Shown piece by piece: positions 53,754 to 62,685 of a stretch of DNA of 64,000 bases (position 1 is the stretch's first letter; each line of letters opens with the position of its first letter). The position numbers were made by a program, and so were the translations under genes. The stretch spans positions 1 to 64,000 of the forward strand of contig CABQKC010000012.1 in the NCBI GenBank assembly GCA_902464635.1. The letters run 5' to 3'. The notes under the pieces were generated by a model. It made no database searches, was not told where the DNA came from, and saw only the letters and a list, made by a program, of their open reading frames with translations. The stretch comes from an uncultured Caryophanales bacterium. GTDB lineage: Bacteria; Bacillota_I; Bacilli_A; RFN20; CAG-826.

Positions 53754-54167
53754 TTACTTTGCATCGACGGTGATGCCCATTTGACGGCAGCTACCGGCAA
53801 CGATTTTTTTAGCGGCTTCGATATCCTCGGTGTTGAGGTCAGGAAGCTTGTACTTGGCGATTTCTTCAAGTTGGGCTTGACTAATATGTCCAACTGCAGT
53901 TTTTGCATTGCCAGAACCTTTCTTGACTCCGGCAGCCTTGAGGATCAATCCAGCGACTGGGCTGGTCTTGATGACGAAGTCGTAGGACTTGTCTTCATAG
54001 GCAGTGATGATGACTGGGACGATTTCTCCCCTTCTGTCACCGGTCTTAGCATTGAAGTCGGTGCAGAACTTGTTCATGACAACGCCAGCAGATGCTAGCT
54101 TTGGGCCAGGATGGGCTTCTCCACCAGGGAGTTCCATCTTGACGACTTTGACGATCTTTTTGCTCAT
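53754..54167 (-). CDS. rplK: 50S ribosomal protein L11
   Basis: 137 aa from the ATG at 54167, which has AAGGAG upstream; a longer frame upstream would run through the leader RNA. LPGGEAHPGPKLASAGV and GHISQAQLEEIAKYK are typical. It is the first gene of rplK-rplA. Confidence 0.98.
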   Translation of the reverse strand: MSKKIVKVVKMELPGGEAHPGPKLASAGVVMNKFCTDFNAKTGDRRGEIVPVIITAYEDKSYDFVIKTSPVAGLILKAAGVKKGSGNAKTAVGHISQAQLEEIAKYKLPDLNTEDIEAAKKIVAGSCRQMGITVDAK

Positions 54168-54193
54168 GTTTTTTCTCCTTTTATAGAAACAAA

Positions 54194-54242
54194 GCATGCA
54201 GTGGTTAGCGGGCCGTCGTCTACATTTAGGCCCTCCCACGCA
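54194..54242 (-). promoter_or_regulatory. rplKA leader hairpin, probable ribosomal-protein operator
   Basis: GUGG-GA-GGGCC ... GGCCC-GCUAA-CCAC. The two short helices separated by an internal loop resemble L1-binding sites used for rplKA autoregulation. Assignment to L1 is inference. Confidence 0.6.
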
Positions 54243-54267
54243 TTGCGCGATAAAACACGCGAGTATA

Positions 54268-54297
54268 ACTATACGCGTGCATATACGCGAAAATCAA
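54268..54297 (-). promoter_or_regulatory. rplKA promoter
   Basis: TTGATT (54292-54297), 18 nt, TATAGT (54268-54273). The spacer and flanks contain repeated ACGCG blocks (54240-54290), unusual in this AT-rich region. Confidence 0.6.
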
Positions 54298-54566
54298 GAA
54301 GAATTTTTGTGGTTAATTTATCAGTTGTTAGATAATTGACATTTTTGAATTAAAGCATTTTTCAAATATAAAATGAAATCATTAACAAACATTTATCAAA
54401 CTCATTTATCGAAAAATGACTATTTTAGTTTTAAAACACATTTAAACTTTTGGGAAAATAAACTTAAGAATTAAATAAACAAAAATTAATTCAACTCAAT
54501 TCATATTTTTGAATGACAAAAACTAAATGAAATATATTTTTATAAAAATACTTTAGTTTGTTTAAA
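54298..54566. other. AT-rich intergenic region, nothing identified
   Basis: Convergence of the rplKA promoter and the end of the frameshifted lipoprotein gene. Many poly-A and poly-T tracts; no supported gene, RNA or clear terminator. Confidence 0.5.
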
Positions 54567-55126
54567 TCAATGGCAAGAGCATTGGCAGCTTTCATCTATA
54601 TCTCCTAAATAAGCAGACATGTCATAACCTTGGATAAAGTAGGTCTCGGCCCAGTCGTTACTAACATGATAAACATCACGAATGAAGGAAGGGTCTAATT
54701 TTAAAAAGACCATATAGGCATCGAGAATTGTCTCTTGATATTTGAAATCCACTTTAGCATTTGATGAGAATTCAATAGAATTCAACTCTTTCCCCATGTA
54801 ATCAGTCCCGTTAATAAGAATTGACTCTAGAACTGGCTGTTTATTAACAAAACATCTACGTTTTCCTTCCAAAGTAAAGAATTTTGGCAAGTACCTTTCT
54901 AAATTAATTTCTTGGCTTTCGTTGCTTTCATATTTTAAATTTACAGAAATTAATTCAAGATTACGGGTAATTTCAATTGTTCCTACAAGTGAGTCGTCTT
55001 TGCGGGAATAAAACGAATATTCTTTCCCAAATTCCGTGACGACATAAGGGTTTTTGGATAATATATTTTTCTCGAGCACGTTGTAAGAGGAAATAACAAC
55101 GGCATTAACAAAAGCGCGTTTTTCAT
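54567..55126 (-). pseudogene. Frameshifted lipoprotein with Cys-rich tail
   Basis: An ATG at 55126 opens MKNALLLMPLLFPLTTCSRK, a clear signal peptide with lipobox TTC. That frame soon hits a stop. The body continues in another frame (from about 55079, LEKNILSKNPYVVTEFG, 165 residues) to a Cys-rich end CQCSCH. Adding one base to the A5 run (T5 at 55066-55070 on the plus strand) joins them into one lipoprotein of about 185 aa. It may be a true mutation, a slippage-switched gene or a sequencing error. Function is unknown; the Cys/His tail and the zinc exporter upstream hint at metal binding. Confidence 0.7.
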
Positions 55127-55229
55127 AATCAATATTAATTACAAACAGTTTAACTTACTAGAGGCGCTTAAATCAACTTAAAGCCAGACTTTGAAACTAA
55201 ATAATACAAGTTGAGAAAAAGTCTAATAT

Positions 55230-55270
55230 GAAAAAGCAAGCATTGATGCTTTAAACATTTTTGCCTGCTT
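55230..55270 (-). terminator. Terminator after the zinc ATPase gene
   Basis: AAGCAGGC (55263-55270) pairs with GCTTGCTT (55234-55241), with an inner GCAT/ATGC hairpin, followed on the minus strand by five T. Confidence 0.75.
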
Positions 55271-55277
55271 AGTTTTT

Positions 55278-57176
55278 TTATTTCTTGATTTTGCTAAATC
55301 CAAGTAGCAATGAAGACAATATCATTAACATGGCTAAGCCAGAATCTGCTAGAACTGCCACAAATAAAGGTAATGACCAGGTGCCCATTATTGAAGCAAT
55401 AACGGCAAGTATCATGACAGCAAATTTAACAATTAAGGAAACAGCTATATTAAATGTAGCCCTATTTCTAGTTTTATGAGCAACCTTGATAAGGCTAACA
55501 ACCTTGGAAGGATCATCGTTCATAATGACGCAGTCGGCATTCTCAACCGCTACATCTGAACCTAACCCACCCATTGCAATGCCAACATCAGCTAAAACAA
55601 TGCTTGGGGCGTCATTAATTCCATCCCCGACATAGGCTACACTTCCATCGTCTTCATCAATAAGGGAATGCAAGAATGAAACTTTTTCTTCTGGCCTAAG
55701 TTCATATTTAACAACATCAACGCCTAATTCTTTTCCAATTTCTAAGGCATTCTCTTTTTTATCCCCAGAAACGATATAGGTAGTGATTCCTTTTTCTTTT
55801 AATCCACTGATGCATTCTTTTGAACCAGACTTCAATTGGTCGACTAAAGTAATATATCCAACATATTTATCATCGATAGAGACATAAACTCTTGCTCCTG
55901 CTCCTTCAATGTCAACTCCATTACAATAACTAGCCTTGCCAACTTTGACTTTATGTCCTTTATAGACGCAGCCAACTCCAGATCCGGCTTCCTCAACATA
56001 TTCTTCGATTTGGTTTGAATCAAATTTGCTTGAAGACACTAGTGATTTAGCAATTGGATGGGTCGAATTAGATTCGGCGGCAGCTACATATTCAAGCATT
56101 TCATCCTTTGAAACACCTACAGGGGTTACTTCTTTTATGCTGAATTCGCCTTTTGTAAGAGTTCCGGTTTTATCAAAAGCAACCTTTTTTAATTCTTCTA
56201 ATTTATCAAAATAGCCGGCCCCTTTTACTAGAATACCGTTTTTAGATGCTAATCCTAACCCGGAGAAGTAGGCTAGAGGTACTGAAATTACAATCGCACA
56301 TGGGCAACTTACTACTAGGAAAGATAGAGCAGTATAGATCCAATCGGCCCAGACTTTAGAAGATGAAATTCCTAAAAATAGCGGAGGCACTATAGCAACA
56401 AGCAAGGCTAGGAGGGTAATTATAGGAGTGTAATATTTAGAGAATTTAGTTATAAATCTAGTGGCCTTTGATTTCTTTTCGGCACTATTTTCAACTAAGT
56501 CTAATAGCTTAGCAATCGTAGATTCGCTATATGGCTTACTTACTTTTACTTTAAGTGAACCAGATTTCAAAATTGATCCAGAGACAACCTTGTCCCCTTC
56601 TTTTTTAGAGATAAGGATAAATTCACCAGTCAAAGAAGATTCATCAGTCTCTCCACTACCAGAAATAACGACCCCATCACAAAGAACTTTCATTCCGTTT
56701 CCAACAACAACAATATCGCCAGGAATAAGTTTTTCACTTTCTTTTTCGATTATTTTTCCATTAATTTCAACATTGGCCTTGTCTTTTCTTAAATCTATGG
56801 CCTTGGTAATCGCGTCTTTGGATTTCTCTTCAGCTAGGTCTTCAAACATTTCTCCTATTTGATATAAAAGGATAACTAAAACCCCTTCCATATATTCATT
56901 ATGTTCAGGACCATATGCCCTTAATGCAAAAGCGCCAACCGAGGCAAGTAGCATCAGCATGCATTCATTAAATATCTCATGTTCGATGAATATGCTTTTA
57001 AAAGCCTTGATAATGATGTCATAACCTATAATAAAATAGGCACTAAGCATGATAATTAAATTACCCCACCAGGAGAAATCTTCATTTATCCAAAGCTTTC
57101 CGATTAGGATAAGGGCAATAGTAACAGCAGCCCTAATAGAAAGAGCTATAATCTCTTTTTTTGAGTCTTCTTCCAT
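55278..57176 (-). CDS. Zn/Cd/Pb-exporting P1B-type ATPase
   Basis: 632 aa from the ATG at 57176 (GGAGG about 10 nt upstream; an earlier ATG at 57203 overlaps arsR). It pumps heavy metals out with ATP. The membrane metal site SCPCAIVISVPLA, the phosphorylation motif DKTGTLTKG, the TDESSLTGE actuator loop and GDGINDAPS hinge are intact. The N-terminal metal-binding (HMA) domain found in many relatives is absent; the chain starts directly with the membrane helices. It follows the SmtB-type regulator by 1 nt. Confidence 0.94.
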   Translation of the reverse strand: MEEDSKKEIIALSIRAAVTIALILIGKLWINEDFSWWGNLIIMLSAYFIIGYDIIIKAFKSIFIEHEIFNECMLMLLASVGAFALRAYGPEHNEYMEGVLVILLYQIGEMFEDLAEEKSKDAITKAIDLRKDKANVEINGKIIEKESEKLIPGDIVVVGNGMKVLCDGVVISGSGETDESSLTGEFILISKKEGDKVVSGSILKSGSLKVKVSKPYSESTIAKLLDLVENSAEKKSKATRFITKFSKYYTPIITLLALLVAIVPPLFLGISSSKVWADWIYTALSFLVVSCPCAIVISVPLAYFSGLGLASKNGILVKGAGYFDKLEELKKVAFDKTGTLTKGEFSIKEVTPVGVSKDEMLEYVAAAESNSTHPIAKSLVSSSKFDSNQIEEYVEEAGSGVGCVYKGHKVKVGKASYCNGVDIEGAGARVYVSIDDKYVGYITLVDQLKSGSKECISGLKEKGITTYIVSGDKKENALEIGKELGVDVVKYELRPEEKVSFLHSLIDEDDGSVAYVGDGINDAPSIVLADVGIAMGGLGSDVAVENADCVIMNDDPSKVVSLIKVAHKTRNRATFNIAVSLIVKFAVMILAVIASIMGTWSLPLFVAVLADSGLAMLMILSSLLLGFSKIKK

Positions 57177-57177
57177 T

Positions 57178-57474
57178 TTATTTATCCTCCAAGACATGGT
57201 CATAAACTACATTCAACAATTTGGTAACGTGATCATCTGCTAAAGAATAATAGACGCACGTACCTTCTTTCCTAGTCGATACGAGGTTAGCTTTCCTTAA
57301 GATAGAAAGCTGATGAGATACTAAAGATTGGGATGCACCTACTTCTTTTACTATTTCGGATACATTGCTCTCTTTTGTTGATAAAGCATACATAATCTTT
57401 AATCTAGTAAAATCGCTAGCTATATTTAGCAGGCTTTCCATTTTGTCTATTATCTTGTCGCTTGGAATTGCCAT
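57178..57474 (-). CDS. SmtB/CzrA-type zinc-sensing ArsR repressor
   Basis: 98 aa from the ATG at 57474 (AAAGGAGG upstream; an earlier in-frame start at 57534 would lie within the operators). The winged helix (VSEIVKEVGASQSLVSHQLS) is typical. The alpha-5 zinc site is complete as Asp80-x-His82-x10-His93-x2-Glu96, the SmtB arrangement. The Cys-type alpha-3 site of CadC is not present. It should repress the operon until zinc binds. Three operators lie just upstream. Confidence 0.92.
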   Translation of the reverse strand: MAIPSDKIIDKMESLLNIASDFTRLKIMYALSTKESNVSEIVKEVGASQSLVSHQLSILRKANLVSTRKEGTCVYYSLADDHVTKLLNVVYDHVLEDK

Positions 57475-57486
57475 GTTACCTCCTTT

Positions 57487-57506
57487 ATATGAATGAGTTT
57501 TCATAT
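57487..57506 (-). promoter_or_regulatory. ArsR operator 1
   Basis: Perfect inverted repeat ATATGAA-N6-TTCATAT, 12 nt upstream of the regulator ATG. Confidence 0.85.
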
Positions 57507-57520
57507 TTACAAGCATAAGT

Positions 57521-57540
57521 ATATGAAAGAACATTCATAT
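57521..57540 (-). promoter_or_regulatory. ArsR operator 2
   Basis: Second perfect ATATGAA-N6-TTCATAT, 34 bp from the first centre to centre. Confidence 0.85.
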
Positions 57541-57551
57541 TTTCAACAAGA

Positions 57552-57571
57552 ATATGAACAATTTTTCATAT
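57552..57571 (-). promoter_or_regulatory. ArsR operator 3
   Basis: Third perfect ATATGAA-N6-TTCATAT, 31 bp from the second, and only 8 bp from the end of the phosphodiesterase gene. Confidence 0.85.
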
Positions 57572-57579
57572 TTAATAAT

Positions 57580-58089
57580 CTAGAATGATAAAAACTTGAT
57601 TGTTTCTAGGTTTTCGGCATTTATTAGGCTTATGCCTTTTTCATCTATAAGGGCAAAAGAAGCACATTCATCCCTAGGTAATCCGATTGAACCAGGATTC
57701 AAATGAATTACTCCTAGTTCAGAATAAAGGCATTTGAAATGAGTATGCCCATTTATAAGAATCTCGCCCGGAGGAAAAGATACAAACGAGAATGGTTTAT
57801 GTGACAAGTGGGCGTTGTGTCCAAATATAGAAATAGATCTATTTAAAGGCAAATCAAATCCTAAAGTTGAGGCATCTTCTTCATAATCGCAATTCCCCCT
57901 TACTGCGATTATAGGAATATTCATTTCCCTAAATGTCTTAACTACATAGCTACTAGAAGAATCATATGCCCCGTATAAAATGTCCCCTAGCAATAGAATT
58001 ACATCAGGCTTAAATTTAGATACGCCTTCTTTAAGCAAATCCATTCCCTTGCTAGAACCATGTATATCAGAAACAACCAAATATTTCAT
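57580..58089 (-). CDS. YfcE/MJ0936-family metallophosphodiesterase
   Basis: 169 aa. Calcineurin-like fold with metal ligands in VVSDIHGS, LLLGDILY, RGNCD and INGHTHF, ending in HLNPGSIGLPR. Relatives hydrolyse phosphodiesters in vitro; the natural substrate is unclear. TATAAT at 58100-58105 gives a leader of about 4 nt with no ribosome site, the same spacing as uvrA. Confidence 0.9.
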   Translation of the reverse strand: MKYLVVSDIHGSSKGMDLLKEGVSKFKPDVILLLGDILYGAYDSSSSYVVKTFREMNIPIIAVRGNCDYEEDASTLGFDLPLNRSISIFGHNAHLSHKPFSFVSFPPGEILINGHTHFKCLYSELGVIHLNPGSIGLPRDECASFALIDEKGISLINAENLETIKFLSF

Positions 58090-58140
58090 AATGAATCAAA
58101 TTATAAACTATTGTTAATAAAATAATGTATCATTATCCCC

Positions 58141-58731
58141 ATGAAACACGCTTTAGATTTATTTTCATTATTACTTGACCAATTCGATTACACGGTCGAC
58201 TCCTTTTTACGTTTAGACATAAGCAAAGGGGCAAAAGAAGAAGCCGTTTATGTAATCGGAGCCGCTTCTTTCTTATTGGATAAGATGTTCGCGAAAGAAG
58301 ATGCCGGGAAAGAAATTACAGATGTAACAAAAGAAGAACTAACTAGATTTGACCCACCCAAATTAATGGATAATGCCACTTCGATGCATATAGCTATAAA
58401 CGGAGATAAATTGTTCCAAGACAATTCTCCATTAAAAGAATATCTAGACTGGCTCAAACCAATCGAATCCGCCCCTACTTATCTTACCTGCGATAATTAT
58501 GGTAGATTAGCATTATCTACTGCCGATAGACTCATTTCTATTGTTGCAGATGACCAAACCAATGAATCGAAACTTAGGATATCTGAGATGTTATTCTTAA
58601 ATATATCTAATGTCTTCTATCATACTTATTTAAATATGGGATTAGATGATTTTAAGAACAAGAATTCCTATATAGGATTTAAAAGCATTGATGAATCCCT
58701 AGACGAAATAAGAAAGAATATCTACGACTAG
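58141..58731 (+). CDS. Unknown protein, possibly leaderless
   Basis: 196 aa, not recognised. It is soluble and mostly helical by composition, acidic, with no signal peptide. It is one of the few plus-strand genes and is divergent from the phosphodiesterase. TATCAT at 58128-58133 lies 7 nt before the ATG and there is no Shine-Dalgarno. A terminator follows. Confidence 0.75.
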   Translation: MKHALDLFSLLLDQFDYTVDSFLRLDISKGAKEEAVYVIGAASFLLDKMFAKEDAGKEITDVTKEELTRFDPPKLMDNATSMHIAINGDKLFQDNSPLKEYLDWLKPIESAPTYLTCDNYGRLALSTADRLISIVADDQTNESKLRISEMLFLNISNVFYHTYLNMGLDDFKNKNSYIGFKSIDESLDEIRKNIYD

Positions 58732-58741
58732 ACAATATAAA

Positions 58742-58777
58742 AATCCCCTAAGTTATTCGCTTGGGGGATTATTTTTT
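58742..58777. terminator. Bidirectional terminator between 58.7-kb gene and nusG
   Basis: 11-base stem AATCCCCTAAG/CTTGGGGGATT, with six T on the plus strand and five T on the minus strand. It serves both convergent genes. Confidence 0.92.
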
Positions 58778-58779
58778 CA

Positions 58780-59337
58780 TTAGATTTTTTCGATTTCAGA
58801 GAAATCAACATCGACTGGAGTAGAACGTCCGAAGAAGACTGTTTCAACTCTGCAAGCACCGGTGGCTTTATCGATAGAAACGATTTTACCTTCAGTTCCT
58901 TCAAGAGGTCCATGGATAACCTTGACACTATCGCCGACAGCATAACGGTCATACATAGATTCATCAACCATACCCATTCTCTTAAGTACTGGTTCGATTT
59001 CTTCCCTGGTAACTGGGGTTGGCTTTTGTCCACCACCGCTAGATCCAGCAATACCGGTAACACCTGGGGTATTACGGACAATATACCAAGATTGGTCGGT
59101 CATGATCATTTCAACAAAGATATAGCCTGGATAGAGGTTGATTGTCTTTGTCTTTCCAGTTGGAAGCCCATCTTTTAAGACTGGTACTTCTTGTTCACAA
59201 ACCAAGACACGGAGAATCAAATCCTGCATGCCCATGGTATTTATACGTTTCCTAAGATTATCAGCAGTCTTAGCTTCGTGCATGGAATAAGTGGTTACGA
59301 TGTACCACTGCTTTTCGCCTAAATTTGTTGCAGCCAT
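58780..59337 (-). CDS. nusG: Transcription termination/antitermination factor NusG
   Basis: 185 aa. NGN domain (WYIVTTYSMHEAKTADNLRK, LYPGYIFVEM) and C-terminal KOW motif (VKVIHGPLEGTEGKI). It binds RNA polymerase and couples it to other factors. It starts 2 nt after secE, with GGAGG. Confidence 0.98.
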   Translation of the reverse strand: MAATNLGEKQWYIVTTYSMHEAKTADNLRKRINTMGMQDLILRVLVCEQEVPVLKDGLPTGKTKTINLYPGYIFVEMIMTDQSWYIVRNTPGVTGIAGSSGGGQKPTPVTREEIEPVLKRMGMVDESMYDRYAVGDSVKVIHGPLEGTEGKIVSIDKATGACRVETVFFGRSTPVDVDFSEIEKI

Positions 59338-59339
59338 TA

Positions 59340-59534
59340 TTATTTACCTCCAAAGGCATTCCTTAATTGTTGGATAAGAGATCCAGCCGTTAAATCCTCC
59401 AAGGAGAGGAATATGGCGGCAAAGGCAGCTATGCAAAGAACTACTACTAATGTTGGCAATAGAACTTCACGCTTTGGCCAACGTACACGTTTGCCTTCTT
59501 TGACAACTTCTTTTGTATATTTGATTGGGTTCAT
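59340..59534 (-). CDS. secE: Preprotein translocase subunit SecE
   Basis: 64 aa with one C-terminal membrane helix and the typical KEGKRVRWPKREVLL stretch. It is the essential small subunit of SecYEG. It lies 11 nt after rpmG and has AAAGGAG. Confidence 0.95.
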   Translation of the reverse strand: MNPIKYTKEVVKEGKRVRWPKREVLLPTLVVVLCIAAFAAIFLSLEDLTAGSLIQQLRNAFGGK

Positions 59535-59545
59535 CGTTGTCTCCT

Positions 59546-59695
59546 TTACTTACTTTCTTTATGGAGGGTATGCCTTCCACAATGCTTGCAGTACTTATTC
59601 AATTCAAGCCTGGTTGTCTTGTCTTTGCTTTTATATACAGCGTAATTTCTACTTAGACATTCGCTGCAAATCAAAAAAACCTTTTCCCTACCCAT
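59546..59695 (-). CDS. rpmG: 50S ribosomal protein L33
   Basis: 49 aa: MGREKVFLICSECLSRNY at the start and KYCKHCGRHTLHKESK at the end. Two CxxC pairs (CSEC, CKHC) make it the zinc-binding (C+) form. It is the first gene of rpmG-secE-nusG, as in many Firmicutes, with its own promoter. Confidence 0.95.
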   Translation of the reverse strand: MGREKVFLICSECLSRNYAVYKSKDKTTRLELNKYCKHCGRHTLHKESK

Positions 59696-59719
59696 ATTGA
59701 ATAACCTTCAGCGTCAATA

Positions 59720-59748
59720 ACTTTAATAGTCAATAGCTCTCTTGTCAA
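59720..59748 (-). promoter_or_regulatory. rpmG-secE-nusG promoter
   Basis: TTGACA (59743-59748), 17 nt, TAAAGT (59720-59725) on the minus strand. Confidence 0.72.
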
Positions 59749-59799
59749 TTAAAATCAACAAAATGGTAGCGGTTTTATAACCATGGGTTAATAAGCAAC

Positions 59800-59826
59800 A
59801 ACAAAGGATAGAATTCGACCTTTGTT
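59800..59826 (-). terminator. Possible terminator of the ABC operon
   Basis: AACAAAGG/CCTTTGTT stem with an 11-nt loop, 20 nt after the ABC gene stop; the T-run after it is weak. Confidence 0.45.
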
Positions 59827-59845
59827 CAAAAAAGCAAATTAAGGA

Positions 59846-62134
59846 CTATACCTTTCCTTTTAATGTTTCGGCTATATCAACTTTCGAAATTCTCCTAACA
59901 ACAAATAGAAGGGAAGCAATTAGAGAAATCATTGCAATAGAAAGACAGAGAACTATAGAGACGCTCTCTAAACGGAACAAAGAATATGATATGCCTAAAG
60001 CATTTTCACCCATAAGCAATCTATTAATGACAAAAATCGAAATCAAAGAAAAGATTGATGAAAAAATGTAGCAAGCAGCCTGTAAAATGATGCAAGGCAA
60101 TAAAAGATATTTCGATAACGAACTTGATGAGTTGCCTAATGACATCAATAAAGCAATTCTTTTTTCTTTGCCAGATACGCTTTCAATCCCAATTGAAATG
60201 CCGACAAACAGAGTTAAAGAAAATAACAAAACGCTTAAAGTTATGAAAACACTCGAGAAAGTACCGCTTTTAATCTTTGTTATTCCATAAATCGGGGTTA
60301 AGAAGTTCAACGTAGATTCAAAATTGCTCTTAGATAAAGTTAGACCCATAGCCGAGTTATTATTATTTATGGCGGCTATTTGGTATGAATAATAGGGAAG
60401 AACTTGGCATATTTCTGAATAGAATTCTTCTGAAACATAAACATCGGATGTTTCATCATCTGTAATTCCAACTACTGTAACTTCTTTTTTAATAGAATAA
60501 ATATTCGGAGTTTGCTCATAATTCACATAATTAGGGGATGAAGACAAATCGCGATAAGAGAAGCTTTTGTTTATGAAGTTGGCATAATCTTTTTCCTGAA
60601 TGCCTAATGAAGAAAGATATTTTTTCGATACAACGACATCATCATTTTTATTTATTTGAGTACCATTTAATATATTTTGGTTATTGAATTTCGAATAAAA
60701 AGTTATGAAGTTAGCGTATTGCTTCATTGTTAATATTTCAGTCGCAAAGGATGCGCCTGGCAAGGATAAGGAAGTCGAATTGCTATATATTGAATAAAAA
60801 TCATTTGGATTCATGATTACATACGCATATTTTGTCAAAAATCTATCTAGATTATTTGCTTGGTAATTTGGGTTTCTAATATGGGAATCCATGATGGAAG
60901 GAGAATAATCTATATCAACCACTTCTGCATAATTAAAAAAAACATTAATCCTAGAAAAAATAGAAGAAATGCTAGAAGCAAGAGAATTAGGCCATATATT
61001 TTTTATAAAAGAAGAAACAACACATTGCCCCGAATCCGGCTTATTAATACTCTTTCCATTAATAACAAGCCCATCTACAAAAGGGACATAATATAAGGTT
61101 GTATTATGTTTACTTTCTTTGCCCGTTATGATTGGTACACATTCTCCAAATTCTTTCTTTGAATTTTGATAAAAATCAAGACCGCATTTCAATAAAACCT
61201 CTTCTTTTGTAGGTTCGTTAATTTGAGTTTGCTTCAAAGGAATTATCCAGGATTCCTCTTTCTTTAGTGCCGAAGAAAACGCAGCTGACGAATTAAAAAA
61301 CAAAACAGATCCCTGAAGCAAAGAGAATATCGTCGAAATAGACGATATTATAAGTAGCAAAATAGTCCTTGCCTTTCTAGATAAAAAATTATTCCAGGCA
61401 AATTTCCACATTATTCTTTTGTTTTTTATAACGTTTGGTTCGACACGAACGTTGTCTACAAAGGAAATTGTTTCTTTTTCTAAGTTTTTAACAACCTCGT
61501 ATCCCCCATCACCCATTAGCTTTATAAGGATGTCAGAATACTTTTTAGCGGCTTCTTCATTATGCAAGGAAACTAAGCACAAAGAAGCTTTAGAAGCTTT
61601 TTTTATGGCCTCTAGCACTTCTAATGCATTTTTATTGTCTAGATTAGCGATTGGTTCATCTAAAAAAATGACTTCACTTCTTTTAAGGAAGCAACGGGCA
61701 ATCGAAACGCGTTGCTTTTCACCGCCAGACAATTTAGAAACCAAAACATTTTTCAAAGGCAATATGTTGAACTTCTGCAAGCAATCATCGATTTGGTTTT
61801 CATCATCTGATATGAAATGTAAATTATCTACAACAGTAAGATCTTCAATTAAATTGCCTTCTTGGAAAACAAAACCAATCTTATTAGACCTTAATTCCAC
61901 TAGTTGTTTTTGCTTTGAAGAATATATATCTTCCCCTAGCAAAATAACAGAACCTTCGTCTGGCTTTAATGACGAAGAAAGTATATTTAATAAAGTCGTT
62001 TTGCCAGAACCCGACTCTCCAATAAGACATACAAACCCTGTTGAAGGAAAAGAAAAAGAAAAATTATCAATTACTTTTATTGTTCTTTCTTTTTCAAAGA
62101 ATGATTTTGAAATGTTTTTGGCTTCTAAAACCAT
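59846..62134 (-). CDS. MacB-like ABC transporter: ATPase fused to FtsX-type permease
   Basis: 762 aa. The N-terminal ATPase (about 1-225) has Walker A GESGSGKTT, signature LSGGEKQR and Walker B EVIFLDEP. Helices follow at about 250, a large extracellular region (about 275-620) and three C-terminal helices, as in MacB/FtsX proteins. Such proteins do not import substrate; they move peptides or lipoproteins outwards or transmit force. Both halves are in one chain. It begins 1 nt after the lipoprotein stop. Confidence 0.9.
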   Translation of the reverse strand: MVLEAKNISKSFFEKERTIKVIDNFSFSFPSTGFVCLIGESGSGKTTLLNILSSSLKPDEGSVILLGEDIYSSKQKQLVELRSNKIGFVFQEGNLIEDLTVVDNLHFISDDENQIDDCLQKFNILPLKNVLVSKLSGGEKQRVSIARCFLKRSEVIFLDEPIANLDNKNALEVLEAIKKASKASLCLVSLHNEEAAKKYSDILIKLMGDGGYEVVKNLEKETISFVDNVRVEPNVIKNKRIMWKFAWNNFLSRKARTILLLIISSISTIFSLLQGSVLFFNSSAAFSSALKKEESWIIPLKQTQINEPTKEEVLLKCGLDFYQNSKKEFGECVPIITGKESKHNTTLYYVPFVDGLVINGKSINKPDSGQCVVSSFIKNIWPNSLASSISSIFSRINVFFNYAEVVDIDYSPSIMDSHIRNPNYQANNLDRFLTKYAYVIMNPNDFYSIYSNSTSLSLPGASFATEILTMKQYANFITFYSKFNNQNILNGTQINKNDDVVVSKKYLSSLGIQEKDYANFINKSFSYRDLSSSPNYVNYEQTPNIYSIKKEVTVVGITDDETSDVYVSEEFYSEICQVLPYYSYQIAAINNNNSAMGLTLSKSNFESTLNFLTPIYGITKIKSGTFSSVFITLSVLLFSLTLFVGISIGIESVSGKEKRIALLMSLGNSSSSLSKYLLLPCIILQAACYIFSSIFSLISIFVINRLLMGENALGISYSLFRLESVSIVLCLSIAMISLIASLLFVVRRISKVDIAETLKGKV

Positions 62135-62135
62135 A

Positions 62136-62681
62136 TTAGAATGACCCTAGCACTGATTTTACTGCACTTGAATAAAAACCTAGTACCATTTCTTTATAAG
62201 AATCATTTGAATAGTTATCTTGATAAGTGGAATAACCGGAATTATTTACATAATCATTTTTCCCATCGTTATACCAAGTTTGCAAAGTGGCAGATTTATA
62301 ATCGAAAAAGTGTTTTTCATTATCAAACTTTGTATAAGCAAAGAAAGATGTATCGCTTATTCCATAAAACGTAATCCAAACATAGGATTTACATTCAAGT
62401 AACGAATAAAGTTCATCAATGTTTTCTTTTGAAAGAGTTACATTTTCAAGAGTTAAATCTATTAATACACAAGTAAAGACGTGATTGTTTTTAATCTCAG
62501 CTATATTATCGACGTTATAAGTAAATTTAAGCGATTTGAAAAGTTGCCTATTATCACGCAATGTATATAGATAAGCTTCTTTTTCATTTATGTATTCAAT
62601 GTTTTTCTTGCTATAATCGCCCTCACCACACGATGATAAAGGCAATAATAAGCTAAATAATATTAATAATTTGTTTTTCAT
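62136..62681 (-). CDS. Small lipoprotein, unknown function
   Basis: 181 aa from the ATG at 62681, which starts the signal peptide KNKLLILFSLLLPLSSC (Cys18); the longer open frame upstream overlaps the secreted protein gene. The mature part is polar with many Tyr and Asp residues and no known domain. It begins 4 nt after the secreted protein stop. It may act as a receptor or immunity protein for its neighbour or help the ABC protein. Confidence 0.75.
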   Translation of the reverse strand: MKNKLLILFSLLLPLSSCGEGDYSKKNIEYINEKEAYLYTLRDNRQLFKSLKFTYNVDNIAEIKNNHVFTCVLIDLTLENVTLSKENIDELYSLLECKSYVWITFYGISDTSFFAYTKFDNEKHFFDYKSATLQTWYNDGKNDYVNNSGYSTYQDNYSNDSYKEMVLGFYSSAVKSVLGSF

Positions 62682-62685
62682 ATTT

